A DNA stretch of 64,000 bases from Roseomonas sp. OT10 (GTDB lineage: Bacteria > Pseudomonadota > Alphaproteobacteria > Acetobacterales > Acetobacteraceae), in contig NZ_CP087719.1 in NCBI RefSeq assembly GCF_020991085.1, positions 2,066,001 to 2,130,000 on the forward strand. Direction: 5' to 3'. A program made the translations under genes and the position numbers. The notes below the pieces were generated by a model. That model worked only from the letters and a program-made list of their open reading frames with translations. It searched no databases and was not told where the DNA came from. Of this stretch, positions 34,936 through 43,682 are shown piece after piece. Position 1 is the first letter of the stretch, and each line of letters starts with the position of its first letter.

Positions 34936-35636
34936 CGGAGGCCGATCCCGCGCACCTGCTGGTGGTGGACGACGATCCCCGCCTGCGTGGCCTGTTGCAG
35001 CGCTTCCTGGCCGAGCAGGGCTTCCGGGTCAGCGTCGCGGGCGATGCCGCGGCCGCGCGGCAGGCCCTGGCCGGTATGGCCTATGACCTGCTGGTGCTGG
35101 ACGTGATGATGCCGGGCGAGACGGGCCTGCAGCTGGTGGAATCCCTGCGGCGCGAGAGCCAGGACGTGCCGGTGCTGATGCTCACCGCCGCCGGCTCCCC
35201 CGACGACCGGGTGGCCGGCTTCGAGCACGGGGCGGACGACTACCTCGCCAAGCCCTTCGACCCGCGCGAGCTGGCGCAGCGGGTGCGCGCCATCCTGCGC
35301 CGCGCCGCGCCCCCCGCCCCTTCCAGCCTGCCCACCGCCCCCGTGCAGCTCGGCCCCCGCTGGTTCGACCCGGAGCGCGGCGAGCTGCGCGGGCCCGAGG
35401 GCACGGTGCGCCTGACCGGCGGCGAGGCGGCGCTGCTGACGGCGCTGGCGAAGCGCGCCGGCGAGGTGCTGTCGCGCGAGGAGATCGCCGCCGCCCTCGG
35501 CACCCCCGATGCGGGGGAACGGGCGGTGGACGTGCAGGTCACCCGGCTGCGCCGCAAGATCGAGCCCGACCCGCGCGAGCCGCGCTTCCTGCAGACCGTG
35601 CGCCACCGCGGCTACGTGCTGCGGCCCGGGCCATGA
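34932..35636 (+). CDS. petR: OmpR-family response regulator, PetR-like
   Basis: 234 aa. The receiver domain (about 5-120) has the acidic pair VVDDDP, phospho-acceptor Asp57 in LLVLDVMMPG, the Thr in VLMLTAAG and the Lys in YLAKPFDPREL. A winged-helix effector domain (about 135-232) follows, ending VQVTRLRRKIEPDPREPRFLQTVRHRGYVL. GTG 34932 overlaps the MarR stop (GTGA), and the kinase follows 25 bp on. So sensor and regulator are a cognate pair. Confidence 0.92.
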   Translation: MTEADPAHLLVVDDDPRLRGLLQRFLAEQGFRVSVAGDAAAARQALAGMAYDLLVLDVMMPGETGLQLVESLRRESQDVPVLMLTAAGSPDDRVAGFEHGADDYLAKPFDPRELAQRVRAILRRAAPPAPSSLPTAPVQLGPRWFDPERGELRGPEGTVRLTGGEAALLTALAKRAGEVLSREEIAAALGTPDAGERAVDVQVTRLRRKIEPDPREPRFLQTVRHRGYVLRPGP

Positions 35637-35661
35637 GCATGCCTCGCCGGGGAGGACGCGG

Positions 35662-37107
35662 ATGAGCGCCGTGGGCGAGACGACGGAGGCCCCCCTGGCC
35701 GGCGGGCTGCCCGGGGGCCCGGCGCCTCGGACGCGCGAGGCCTCCGGCCCGCTCGGCCGCCGCCGGCGCCGCGGGCCGCTCGGGGGCGGGCGGCTGATCC
35801 GCTGGCTGGTGCCGCGCGGCCTGCTGGGCCGGTCGCTGCTGCTGATCCTGGTGCCGATGCTGGTGCTGCAGGGGATCGCGCTGCAGCTGTTCTACGGCAC
35901 GCATCTGGGCGTCATCTCCCGCCGCCTGTCGGACGGCATGGCCGGCGAGATCGCCATGGTGACGGAGGTCCTGAAGCGCGCGCCGGAGGAGGAGACACGG
36001 CGCTGGCTGTTCCGCGAATCCTCCTGGCGGCTCGACCTCGCCATGGCCTTCGAGCCAGGGGCGGTGCTGCCGCCGCCCGACACGCCGCGCGCCGCCTCCC
36101 TGCCGCTGCTGCCGCTGGAGGAGGATCTGGAGCGCTCGCTGCGCGAGCGGCTGCGCCTGCCCTTCGACTCCGACTGGCAGTCCGACCCGCGCAGCGTGAT
36201 CGTGCGGGTGCAGCTTCCCGATGGGGTGCTGCATGTCGAGGCGCCGAGGAAGCGTCTCTTCACCGGCACGCTCTACCTCTTCGTCATCTGGCTGGTCGGC
36301 GCCTCGCTGCTGCTCTTCGTCATCGCCGCGCTATTCATGAAGAACCAGGTGCGCGCGCTGCGGCGGCTGGCCGGCGCCGCGGAGGCCTTCGGCATCGGCC
36401 GCGACATCGGCCCGATCAAGCCGGAAGGTGCCATCGAGGTGCGCCAGGCCGCCACCGCCTTCAACCAGATGCAGGCGCGCATCCGGCGCTTCGTCACCCA
36501 GCGCACGGAGATGCTGGCCGGCATCAGCCACGACCTTCGCACCCCCCTCACCCGCATGCGCCTCGGCCTGGCCATGCTGCCCTCCCAGGGGGCGGAGCAG
36601 GACATCGCGGAGCTGACCCAGGACGTGGAGGAGATGGAGCGGATGGTCGCCGGCTACCTCTCCTTCGCCCGCGGCGAGGGCACGGGCAAGGCGGAGCCGG
36701 CGGATCTGGTGGCGCTGGTGCGGGGGCTGGTGGGGAAGGCACGGCGCGACGGGGCGGCGGTGGCGCTGCACGCGCCGGAGGAGCTGGTGCTGCCGATGCG
36801 GGTCGACGCGCTGCGCCGCTGCCTGGGCAACCTGCTCGACAACGCGCGCAAGCATGCGGGGCGGATCACCGTGACGGTGGCGCAGTCGGAAAACGACTGG
36901 GCGCAGGTGACGGTGGACGATGACGGCCCCGGCATCCCGGCCGAGGCGCGGGAGGAGGCCTTCCGCCCCTTCGCGACGCTCGACGCCAAGGGGACCGGGC
37001 TGGGACTGGCGATCGCGCGCGACATCGCGCGGTCGCATGGCGGCGACATCCTGCTGGAGGACGGCCCGCTGGGCGGGTTGCGCGCCCGGGTGCGGCTGCC
37101 GGTGTGA
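35662..37107 (+). CDS. Sensor histidine kinase (EnvZ-like)
   Basis: 481 aa. Basic N-terminus, TM1 at about 60-80 (LLLILVPMLVLQGIALQ), a periplasmic domain of about 120 residues, TM2 at about 205-230 (TLYLFVIWLVGASLLLFVIAALFM), HAMP, then the H-box ISHDLRTPLTRMR with His290. N-box LLDNARKHAG, G1 DDDGPGIP and G2 GTGLGLAIARDIA form the ATPase. ATG 35662 has GGGGAGGA seven bases upstream. It completes the MarR/regulator/kinase set. The signal sensed is unknown. Confidence 0.93.
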   Translation: MSAVGETTEAPLAGGLPGGPAPRTREASGPLGRRRRRGPLGGGRLIRWLVPRGLLGRSLLLILVPMLVLQGIALQLFYGTHLGVISRRLSDGMAGEIAMVTEVLKRAPEEETRRWLFRESSWRLDLAMAFEPGAVLPPPDTPRAASLPLLPLEEDLERSLRERLRLPFDSDWQSDPRSVIVRVQLPDGVLHVEAPRKRLFTGTLYLFVIWLVGASLLLFVIAALFMKNQVRALRRLAGAAEAFGIGRDIGPIKPEGAIEVRQAATAFNQMQARIRRFVTQRTEMLAGISHDLRTPLTRMRLGLAMLPSQGAEQDIAELTQDVEEMERMVAGYLSFARGEGTGKAEPADLVALVRGLVGKARRDGAAVALHAPEELVLPMRVDALRRCLGNLLDNARKHAGRITVTVAQSENDWAQVTVDDDGPGIPAEAREEAFRPFATLDAKGTGLGLAIARDIARSHGGDILLEDGPLGGLRARVRLPV

Positions 37108-37126
37108 CGCGCGCCCCGGGATCCGT

Positions 37127-38704
37127 TCAGGGGGCCGGCCTCGCGTCCATCGCGCGTGTCATCTCGTCGGCCCGCGGCGCATAGGCGATGTCCCGCCGGT
37201 GCGCCCAGAGCCCCTTCTGGATGTGCACCGGGATCAGCGAGACGTCCTCCATGGCGACGCGCGTGGCCTGTTGCAGCAGCGCCTCGCGCTTCGGGTCGTC
37301 GACCTCCGCCAGCGCCGCGGTCAGCAGGGAGTCGACGGCCGGATTGCTGTACCGTCCGCGGTTCGAGGCGCCCCAGCCGCGCTCCGTGCTGAAGCTGCCC
37401 ACCAGGGAGCGCAGCGGCGAGGATGCCTCGCCGGTGTTGCTGCCCCAGCCGCCGAGATAGGCGCTGAACTCCAGCTTCGCGGAGCGGGGCGAGAAGTTGG
37501 CGAAGGGCAGGGCCGCCACCTGCGTCTGCACGCCGATCCGGGTCCACATCTGGGCCACGGCCTGCAGCACCTTCTCGTCGTTGACGTAGCGGTCGTTCGG
37601 GCCGTGCAGGGTCAGACGGAAGCCGTTCGGGTAGCCGGCCTCGGCCAGCAGCCGGCGTGCCCCCGCCTGATCGAAGGCGGGAGGGCCGAGGTTCGGGACG
37701 TAGCCGAAGGCCCCTTCGGGCAGGAGCTGGCCGGCGGGGATCGCGGCGCCCTCCATCACCCGCCCCGCGATGGCGTCGCGCGACAGCGCAATGGACAAGG
37801 CCCTGCGCACGCGGGCATCGCGCAGCGGGTTGTGCGGCAGGGGCTGGCCGGCCGCATCGGCGACGAAGGGGGTCGGCCCGTCGCGCCACTGGTCCATCGC
37901 CAGGAAGATGAGGCGCAGGCTCACCGCCTCGCTGACCTCCAGCCCCGGCTCGGCGCGGATGCGGCCGAGATCGGCGGTGGAGACCTGGTCGATCACCTGC
38001 ACGTCGCCCGAGAGCAGGGCGGCGGTCCTGGCGGCGGCGTTGACGATCAGGCGGTAGGTCACCCGCGCCCAGGGCTCGGCCCCGCCCCAGTAGGCCTCGT
38101 TGCGGACGTATTCGATCCGGTCGTTCGGCACGAAGCGGACGAAGCGGTAGGGGCCCGTCCCGAAGGTCACCTGGCCGCCGTTGAACTGCTCCGTGGCGGC
38201 ACCCCGGTGCGTCTCCGCATCCAGCATGACGACCTGCGTCAGGTCCGAAGCCAGGAGGGGATAGGGGCCATCCGTGCGCAGCCGGACACGGTACGGCCCG
38301 ACCACCTCCACCCCCTTCACCGCGCGCGTGAAGATGCGGAAGGAGCTGGGGCTGTTCGGCACCTCCGGGGCGCGACCCAGGGTGAAGGCCACGTCCTCGG
38401 CCGTGAAGGGGCGGCCGTTCTGGAAGCTGACCCCCTCGCGCAGGTCGAACTCCCAGGTATCGGGCGCGACGGCACGCCAGGCGGTGGCCAGGCTGGGCTG
38501 TATGCGGGCCTTGGCGTCCATCCGCGTCAGCCCCTCGAAGACGTGCTGGGCCACCGCGATGTTCGGGACAAGGTTGTGGAAGTGCGGATCCATGCTGGTC
38601 ACCGCCGCCCCGGCGCCGATGGTCAGCGTCTGCGCGGGGGCGGCCGGCGGCACGGCGGCCCATGCGCCGGCCGCGAGGAGAAGCGTGCGGAAGCGGGGGC
38701 GCAT
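37127..38704 (-). CDS. ABC transporter substrate-binding protein, family 5
   Basis: 525 aa. Signal MRPRFRTLLLAAGAWAAVPPAAPAQ, then family-5 features: VTSMDPHFHNLVPNIAVAQHVFEGL, GVSFQNGRPFTAEDVAFTL, LNPLRDARVRRALSIALSRDAI-type region and LAEAGYPNGFRLTLHGPN. It is distinct in sequence from the two paralogues at 18186 and 28512. It follows the AtuA and DUF4387 genes on the same strand (19 bp after DUF4387), so it probably supplies their substrate. No permease is encoded nearby. Confidence 0.92.
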   Translation of the reverse strand: MRPRFRTLLLAAGAWAAVPPAAPAQTLTIGAGAAVTSMDPHFHNLVPNIAVAQHVFEGLTRMDAKARIQPSLATAWRAVAPDTWEFDLREGVSFQNGRPFTAEDVAFTLGRAPEVPNSPSSFRIFTRAVKGVEVVGPYRVRLRTDGPYPLLASDLTQVVMLDAETHRGAATEQFNGGQVTFGTGPYRFVRFVPNDRIEYVRNEAYWGGAEPWARVTYRLIVNAAARTAALLSGDVQVIDQVSTADLGRIRAEPGLEVSEAVSLRLIFLAMDQWRDGPTPFVADAAGQPLPHNPLRDARVRRALSIALSRDAIAGRVMEGAAIPAGQLLPEGAFGYVPNLGPPAFDQAGARRLLAEAGYPNGFRLTLHGPNDRYVNDEKVLQAVAQMWTRIGVQTQVAALPFANFSPRSAKLEFSAYLGGWGSNTGEASSPLRSLVGSFSTERGWGASNRGRYSNPAVDSLLTAALAEVDDPKREALLQQATRVAMEDVSLIPVHIQKGLWAHRRDIAYAPRADEMTRAMDARPAP

Positions 38705-38723
38705 GGCGACGGCTCCGTGTCTG

Positions 38724-39044
38724 TCAGGGAATCTCGATGTCGAGCAGCGGGGCGAACTGCTGCCCGCCATGCAGGTCGGCATCGGCCGGATCGCCCTGCG
38801 GCCGCGGGCGCGGCACGCTGATCTTGAAGGCCAGCGCGTTGTCGCAGACGTAGAACGCGACCGTCTCCGGCGCGCAGCCGAAGCGGCTGGCGAAGACGGC
38901 GGCATCCAGCGCCCCCGACCGCTTCACCCGCTCATAGGCGGCGGGCGTGTCGAACATGATGTCGAAGGTGAGGACGAAGGGTCCGGCGTTCTTGCTGCGG
39001 ATCAGGCTGGCGAGCGCGTGCAGCGGGACGGGGCTGTTCCTCAT
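38724..39044 (-). CDS. DUF4387 domain-containing protein
   Basis: 106 aa. The pattern LHALASLIRSKNAGPFVLTFDIMFDTPAAYERVKRSGAL..FYVCDNALAFKISVPRPRPQGDPADADLHGGQQFAPLL matches DUF4387, a small partner almost always next to AtuA/DUF1446 genes. Its ATG overlaps the AtuA stop (ATGA), indicating coupled synthesis and probably a complex. Catalytic role is not established. Confidence 0.88.
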   Translation of the reverse strand: MRNSPVPLHALASLIRSKNAGPFVLTFDIMFDTPAAYERVKRSGALDAAVFASRFGCAPETVAFYVCDNALAFKISVPRPRPQGDPADADLHGGQQFAPLLDIEIP

Positions 39045-40432
39045 CCGACCTGCACCGTCCTGAGTCGGAACAGCTCCATCGGGTCCTCGACCTCCACGAC
39101 GTGGTTCGCGCAGAAGCGCCAGACGGGGCCGCGCTCCACATGCGCGGGGTTCAGCAGGTAGGCGATGGTGGTGATCGCCCCCCGCCATTTCGGGATGGGA
39201 TTGTGCAGGAAGGGCTGCCGCGCGAGCTGGGCCAGCTTGGTGGCCAGGGCCTGGGTCGGGGCGGTGAAGGTCGCCACCACCCCGACCTCGTGCGGGCGGC
39301 GCGGGTCGCGCTCCTGCGCGCCCATCACCGCGTCGCGGCCATAGAGGTGAAGATCCATGCGCCACTCCCCCGGCCGCAGGCGGTCCGCCAGCAGGTCGGC
39401 CGCGGCCTTCTCCGTGGCCCGCCGGACCCCGGCGAGCCATTCGTCCAGCATGTCGAGCAGGAAGGGGTCGCGGATGCCGCCGATCATCAGGGTCTGGTGG
39501 CCCAGCGGTTCCGCCCCTTCCAGCTTCACCGTCTTCGGGCTGGCGGGGATGAAGCGGCTGCCGGTGATGCGGACGCTGGTGGCATCCTCCTGGGTGAAGA
39601 CGGCATCGGTGATGTCCAGCGTGCCCGAGCATTCGCGGTGCAGCCAGGGATCGCCGTTCTCGTAGAGGCTGTGCGCGGCGATGCTCTGGGGCGTGCAGGC
39701 CAGGTTCGGGCCGATCGGGCGGATGATCGCGTGATCGTCCCGGACCACCCCCAGCATCACCCCCGGCCCCTTGGTGACGCAGGCCAGCGGCCCGCACTCG
39801 ATCACCTTGCCCATGTGCCAGGATAGGCCGGCGGGACGGCCGTGCAGCACCGGCACGGCGGCGAAGAGGGCGGAATCGCTGCAACGGCCGGCCAGCACCA
39901 CGTCCGGCTTCTCCGCCAGGGCGGCCTGCAGCGGCTCGATGCCCATCATGCCGACGATCCGGTCCGCCCGGTCGATCGTGCCCGCGTCGAAGGGCGGCGC
40001 GGGATCGAGGGGCCTGATCTGGCCGAGGGCGAGCTGCGCCGCCAGCCGGGACTTCGGTTGCTCCGCATAGACCAGCGCGACGCGCAGGGGCGTCCGGTGG
40101 CGTCCGGCGATCTCGCGGACGATGTCGAGGCACCAGTCGACCTGGATGTCCGCCCCAGCCGTGCCGCAGGAGCCGATCAGCACGGGAATGCCCCGCGCCC
40201 TGGCGCCGAGGATGATGGCCTCGAGGTCCGACGCCACGGCCTCCCGGGCGAAGGCACATTCGCCGGAGCCCAGGGCATAGGGGCCCGCATCGGTCGTGCC
40301 GGCATCGGCGGCCACGACATGCGGGTCCAGGGCCAGGCCGGCTTCATAGGAGGGGAGGTGGAGCCCGGCGCCGATCCCGGCCGTGGCACAGAGAACCCGT
40401 GTTTCGGATCCGGCAGAATGGTCGACGATCAA
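39041..40432 (-). CDS. AtuA-family (DUF1446) acyclic terpene utilisation-like protein
   Basis: 463 aa if started at TTG 40432. Contains ATAGIGAGLHLPSYEAG, IGSCGTAGADIQVDWCLDIVREIA, VVLAGRCSDSALFAAVPV, HMGKVIECGPLACV and ENGDPWLHRECSGTLDITDA, typical of DUF1446/AtuA proteins, which sit with CoA- or hydroxyacid-related catabolic genes. No ATG or GTG lies in frame between 40432 and the GTG at 40600, which would overlap the divergent GntR gene, so TTG is the best start. One candidate operator covers its first codons. The true substrate is unknown; the atu name should not be read as terpene use. Confidence 0.85.
   Translation of the reverse strand: MIVDHSAGSETRVLCATAGIGAGLHLPSYEAGLALDPHVVAADAGTTDAGPYALGSGECAFAREAVASDLEAIILGARARGIPVLIGSCGTAGADIQVDWCLDIVREIAGRHRTPLRVALVYAEQPKSRLAAQLALGQIRPLDPAPPFDAGTIDRADRIVGMMGIEPLQAALAEKPDVVLAGRCSDSALFAAVPVLHGRPAGLSWHMGKVIECGPLACVTKGPGVMLGVVRDDHAIIRPIGPNLACTPQSIAAHSLYENGDPWLHRECSGTLDITDAVFTQEDATSVRITGSRFIPASPKTVKLEGAEPLGHQTLMIGGIRDPFLLDMLDEWLAGVRRATEKAAADLLADRLRPGEWRMDLHLYGRDAVMGAQERDPRRPHEVGVVATFTAPTQALATKLAQLARQPFLHNPIPKWRGAITTIAYLLNPAHVERGPVWRFCANHVVEVEDPMELFRLRTVQVG
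40418..40429. promoter_or_regulatory. Candidate GntR operator 1
   Basis: ATGGTCGACGAT fits the palindrome ATNGTCGACNAT (10 of 12 symmetric) and lies directly next to the TTG start of the AtuA gene, over codons 2-5. Binding here would block transcription as a roadblock. Confidence 0.55.
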
Positions 40433-40480
40433 GGCGGATTCCCACTCGAACCTGGGCCTGAATGCTAGCTGCTCCGAGTG

Positions 40481-40492
40481 ATGGTCGACAAT
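40481..40492. promoter_or_regulatory. Candidate GntR operator 2
   Basis: ATGGTCGACAAT fits the same ATNGTCGACNAT palindrome, 63 bp (about six helix turns) from operator 1, in the divergent promoter of the AtuA operon and the GntR gene. Core T-N-G-T..A-C-N-A resembles known GntR/FCD half-sites. The same-face spacing fits cooperative binding or a loop. Confidence 0.6.
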
Positions 40493-40575
40493 ATGCTTTC
40501 GGCGACCGGAGGATGGCCCCGCCCCCGGCTTGACGGGCCTCGCCGGGCCTGGGTTAAGCAGCCAGGCCCCCGGCC

Positions 40576-41286
40576 ATGGAGACAGGCTTGGTCGACACAT
40601 CCGGCTCCCCTGCCCCCTCCGCCATCCCCACCAGCGCCGACCACCTGTTCGAGGAGCTGGGGCGCGCCATCGTCCAGGGGGAGCTGCCGGCCGGTTCCCG
40701 CCTGACCGAGGCAGAGCTGGCGCAGCGCTACGGCGTCAGCCGCGCCCCGGTCCGCGAGGCGCTGCGCCGGCTGGAGGAGCGGCAGCTCCTCGTGCGCTCC
40801 CCCTTCGCCGGGGTGCGGGTGTCGGAGCTCTCGGCGGCGGTGGTGCGCGACCTGTTCGAGGTGCGCGAGGTGCTGGAGCCCCATGCCTGCCGCCGCGCCG
40901 CCGAGCGCGCGACGGCGGAGGATCTCGCCGGGCTGTCGACGCTGCTGGACGCGGAGGCCGGCGCCCTTTCCCAGTACGAGGGCGACCCGCCGGGCCGGCC
41001 CGAGGGGATGGGCGCCTTCCACATGCGGATCCTGGAAATCAGCGGCAACCGCGTGCTGCTCGGCATGCTGGCCGGCGGCATCCATCAGTTCACCCGGCTG
41101 TACCGCCTGCGCCCCGGCGCGGCCGCGCAGCGCGCCGCCGTCGCCCACGGCGAGCACCGTCGCATCCTGGAGGCCCTGGCCGCCAGGGACGGAGAGCTGG
41201 CCGCGCTGCTGATGCAGCGGCACGTCGCCGCCTCCCGGCAGGCCTTCGAGCGGAGCCTCGGCCCCGGTTGCCCGGAGGGGCGCTGA
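40576..41286 (+). CDS. GntR-family regulator with FCD ligand domain
   Basis: 236 aa. Winged helix at about 22-85 (DHLFEELGRAIVQGELPAGSRLTEAELAQRYGVSRAPVREALRRLEERQLL), then an all-helical FCD domain (VRDLFEVREVLEPHACRRAAERAT..FHMRILEISGNRVLLGML..AHGEHRRILEALAARDGELAALLMQRHVAASRQ) with conserved His positions for a metal and carboxylate ligand. Divergent from the AtuA-DUF4387-binding-protein operon, and probably its repressor, released by the imported organic acid. Confidence 0.92.
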   Translation: METGLVDTSGSPAPSAIPTSADHLFEELGRAIVQGELPAGSRLTEAELAQRYGVSRAPVREALRRLEERQLLVRSPFAGVRVSELSAAVVRDLFEVREVLEPHACRRAAERATAEDLAGLSTLLDAEAGALSQYEGDPPGRPEGMGAFHMRILEISGNRVLLGMLAGGIHQFTRLYRLRPGAAAQRAAVAHGEHRRILEALAARDGELAALLMQRHVAASRQAFERSLGPGCPEGR

Positions 41287-41304
41287 GCCTCCTCCGGCCC
41301 GGCG

Positions 41305-42369
41305 CTACATCCACCCCCACTTCCGCCACAGCCACGAGACGGGCTGCACCAGCACCGCCGTCACGGCGATCCGCACCAGGTGGAAGGCCACCACCACCGC
41401 CACGTCCAGCGCCATGGTCTTGGCGGTGACCGACATCTCCGCGATGCCGCCCGGCGCGGTCGCCAGCACCATCGTCGCGGGCGAGGCACCCGTGCCCCAG
41501 GCGATGGCCAGCCCGATCAGCGAGCAGCCGATGGTCAGCAGCGCGACGTGCAGCGCCGCGACCGAGAGCAGGCGCCGCCCGCCGATGAAGGTCGCGCGCT
41601 CGAACTGGGTGCCGAGCTGCGCGCCCATCACCACCTGCGCCGTCGCGACCAGCCAGGGCGGCACGCCGGAGAGCGTCACCCCCATGGTGGTGAAGCCCAC
41701 CCCCACCGCGAGCCCGCCCAGCACCCAGGTGTTGCGGATGCGCAGCTTCGTCAGGACGAAGGTGCCCACGCCCCCCAGGGCGATCAGCAGCAGCAGGCCG
41801 GGGACGTTCCACGGCAGCAGCGCGCGTTCGGACGGCACGCGGCTGATGCCGCCCAGCACGGCGATCGCGGCCGGCACCAGCACGACGACGCCCACGATGC
41901 GCAGGAGCTGGAGCACGGCGACGAAGGCGGGCTTGGCGCCGTAGGATTCCGCCAGCAGCGCCATCTCCGCGACGCCGCCCGGCATGGAGGCGAAGAAGGC
42001 GCTGCGCCGGTCGGTGCGCGCGAGATGCGCGAGCAGCGGCGACAGGGCGAGCCCGACCGCCAGGGTGGACAGGGCGGCGAGGAGGATCAGCGGCCAGTCG
42101 GCCAGGATGCGGGCCGCCGCCTGCGGCGTGAAGTAGAGGCCGAGGGCGCAGCCGAGCACCAGCGCGCCCAGGTTGCGCAGCGTGCGCGAGGCATCGACGG
42201 GCAGCCCCGCCAGGCTTCCCGCCGCGACGGCGGTCAGCGCCCCCAGCATCCAGGGCAGCGGCGTGCCGAGCAGGAAGAACGTCGAGCCGCCCAGCAGGGC
42301 GAGCCCGTAGCCGAGGGCGAAGCGGCCCAGCCTCTGCCGGTCGGGGAGACGAAGCCGGGGCAGCGGCAC
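41305..42369 (-). CDS. AbrB-family membrane protein (COG3180)
   Basis: 354 aa with about ten transmembrane helices and the duplicated signature of the AbrB/ammonia-monooxygenase-fold family: ASMPGGVAEMALLAESYGA in the first half and [31 protein letters not shown] in the second. Members are putative transporters or regulators without proven substrate. GTG 42369 is 7 nt past the YchF stop, so the two share a transcript. It converges with the GntR gene. Confidence 0.88.
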   Translation of the reverse strand: MPLPRLRLPDRQRLGRFALGYGLALLGGSTFFLLGTPLPWMLGALTAVAAGSLAGLPVDASRTLRNLGALVLGCALGLYFTPQAAARILADWPLILLAALSTLAVGLALSPLLAHLARTDRRSAFFASMPGGVAEMALLAESYGAKPAFVAVLQLLRIVGVVVLVPAAIAVLGGISRVPSERALLPWNVPGLLLLIALGGVGTFVLTKLRIRNTWVLGGLAVGVGFTTMGVTLSGVPPWLVATAQVVMGAQLGTQFERATFIGGRRLLSVAALHVALLTIGCSLIGLAIAWGTGASPATMVLATAPGGIAEMSVTAKTMALDVAVVVAFHLVRIAVTAVLVQPVSWLWRKWGWM

Positions 42370-42376
42370 CCCGCGC

Positions 42377-43471
42377 TCAGACGTTGAAGCGGAAGAGCAA
42401 GATGTCGCCGTCCTTCACGACGTACTCCTTGCCCTCGATCCGCATCTTCCCCGCCTCCTTCGCGCCCTGCTCGCCGCCCAGCGCGACGTAGTCGTCATAG
42501 GCGACGGTCTCGGCCGCGATGAAGCCGCGCTCGAAGTCGTTGTGGATCACGGCCGCGGCCTGCGGCGCCTTGGTGCCCTTCGTGATCGTCCAGGCGCGGG
42601 CCTCCTTCGGCCCCACGGTGAAGTAGGTGATCAGGCCCAGCAGCGCGTAGCCGGCGCGGATGATGCGATCCAGGCCGCTATCCTCCAGCCCGAGGCTGTC
42701 GAGGAACTCCTTGCGGTCCTCGGCGCCCATCTGGCTGATCTCCGCCTCGATCGCGGCGGAGACGACGACGGCCTTCGCCCCCTCGGCGGCGGCGCGCTCG
42801 AAGACCCGGGCGGAATGCGCGTTGCCGGTGGCGGCCGCGCCCTCCTCGACGTTGCAGACATAGAGCACCGGCTTGGTGGTCATGAGCTGGAGCCGCGCGG
42901 CGGCGGCCTCCTCGCCTTTCGGCACCGCCGTGCGCGCGGGCTGGCCGGCCTGGAGCGCCGCGATCAGCGGCTCCATCAGCGCGACCAGGGCCGCGCTCTC
43001 CTTGTCGCCGCCCTTGGCCTTCTTCTGCGTCGCCGGCAGCCGCTTCTCCAGGCTGTCGAGATCGGCGAGCATCAGCTCCGTCTCCACCGTCTCGGCGTCG
43101 CGGATCGGGTCCACGCTGCCCTCGACATGGGTGATGTCGCCATCCTCGAAGCAGCGCAGGACGTGGACGATGGCGTCCACCTCGCGGATGTTGGCGAGGA
43201 ACTGGTTGCCCAGCCCCTCCCCGCGCGAGGCGCCGCGCACCAGGCCCGCGATGTCCACGAACTCCAGGCTGGTGGGCACGGTCTTCTGGCTCTTGCCGAT
43301 GCGCGTCAGCGCGTCCAGCCGCGGGTCGGGCACCGCGACGCGGCCGACATTCGGCTCGATGGTGCAGAAGGGATAGTTCGCCGCCTGGGCCGCCGCGGTC
43401 TGCGTCAGCGCGTTGAACAGGGTGGACTTGCCCACATTGGGCAGCCCGACGATGCCGCAGTTGAACCCCAC
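42377..43471 (-). CDS. ychF: Redox-regulated ATPase YchF (Obg-like)
   Basis: 364 aa from GTG 43471, giving the canonical start [22 protein letters not shown]. GTPase-fold motifs: G1 GLPNVGKS, G3 [22 protein letters not shown], and a coiled-coil insertion. A C-terminal TGS domain ([41 protein letters not shown]) follows. Binds ATP rather than GTP and the ribosome; linked to oxidative stress. ATG 43498 would add nine unconserved residues. GGAG precedes GTG by 7 nt. Confidence 0.95.
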   Translation of the reverse strand: MGFNCGIVGLPNVGKSTLFNALTQTAAAQAANYPFCTIEPNVGRVAVPDPRLDALTRIGKSQKTVPTSLEFVDIAGLVRGASRGEGLGNQFLANIREVDAIVHVLRCFEDGDITHVEGSVDPIRDAETVETELMLADLDSLEKRLPATQKKAKGGDKESAALVALMEPLIAALQAGQPARTAVPKGEEAAAARLQLMTTKPVLYVCNVEEGAAATGNAHSARVFERAAAEGAKAVVVSAAIEAEISQMGAEDRKEFLDSLGLEDSGLDRIIRAGYALLGLITYFTVGPKEARAWTITKGTKAPQAAAVIHNDFERGFIAAETVAYDDYVALGGEQGAKEAGKMRIEGKEYVVKDGDILLFRFNV

Positions 43472-43517
43472 GTCCTCACTCCATCCCGGCGGGGCCATAC
43501 GCCCCCGCTTCGGAAGG

Positions 43518-43548
43518 GGGGATGACCCGGGGCGCGCCCGTCATCCCC
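43518..43548. terminator. Strong hairpin between arsC and ychF
   Basis: GGGGATGAC (43518-43526) faces GTCATCCCC (43540-43548) with a further GGGC/GCCC pair inside, in the 211-bp gap downstream of arsC and upstream of ychF. Lacks a U-tract; could end the arsC transcript. Confidence 0.4.
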
Positions 43549-43682
43549 TTCGGGCCGGTGCGGGACGCGCGACGATTGCGCGCCAGCCCATACGCCCGGG
43601 GACGGCGCCGCGCCAAGCCTGTCCGGGCGCAGGGCGGCCCCAACCGGACGGGATGCGCCGCGATCCGCGCCCGCCGGCCCGG

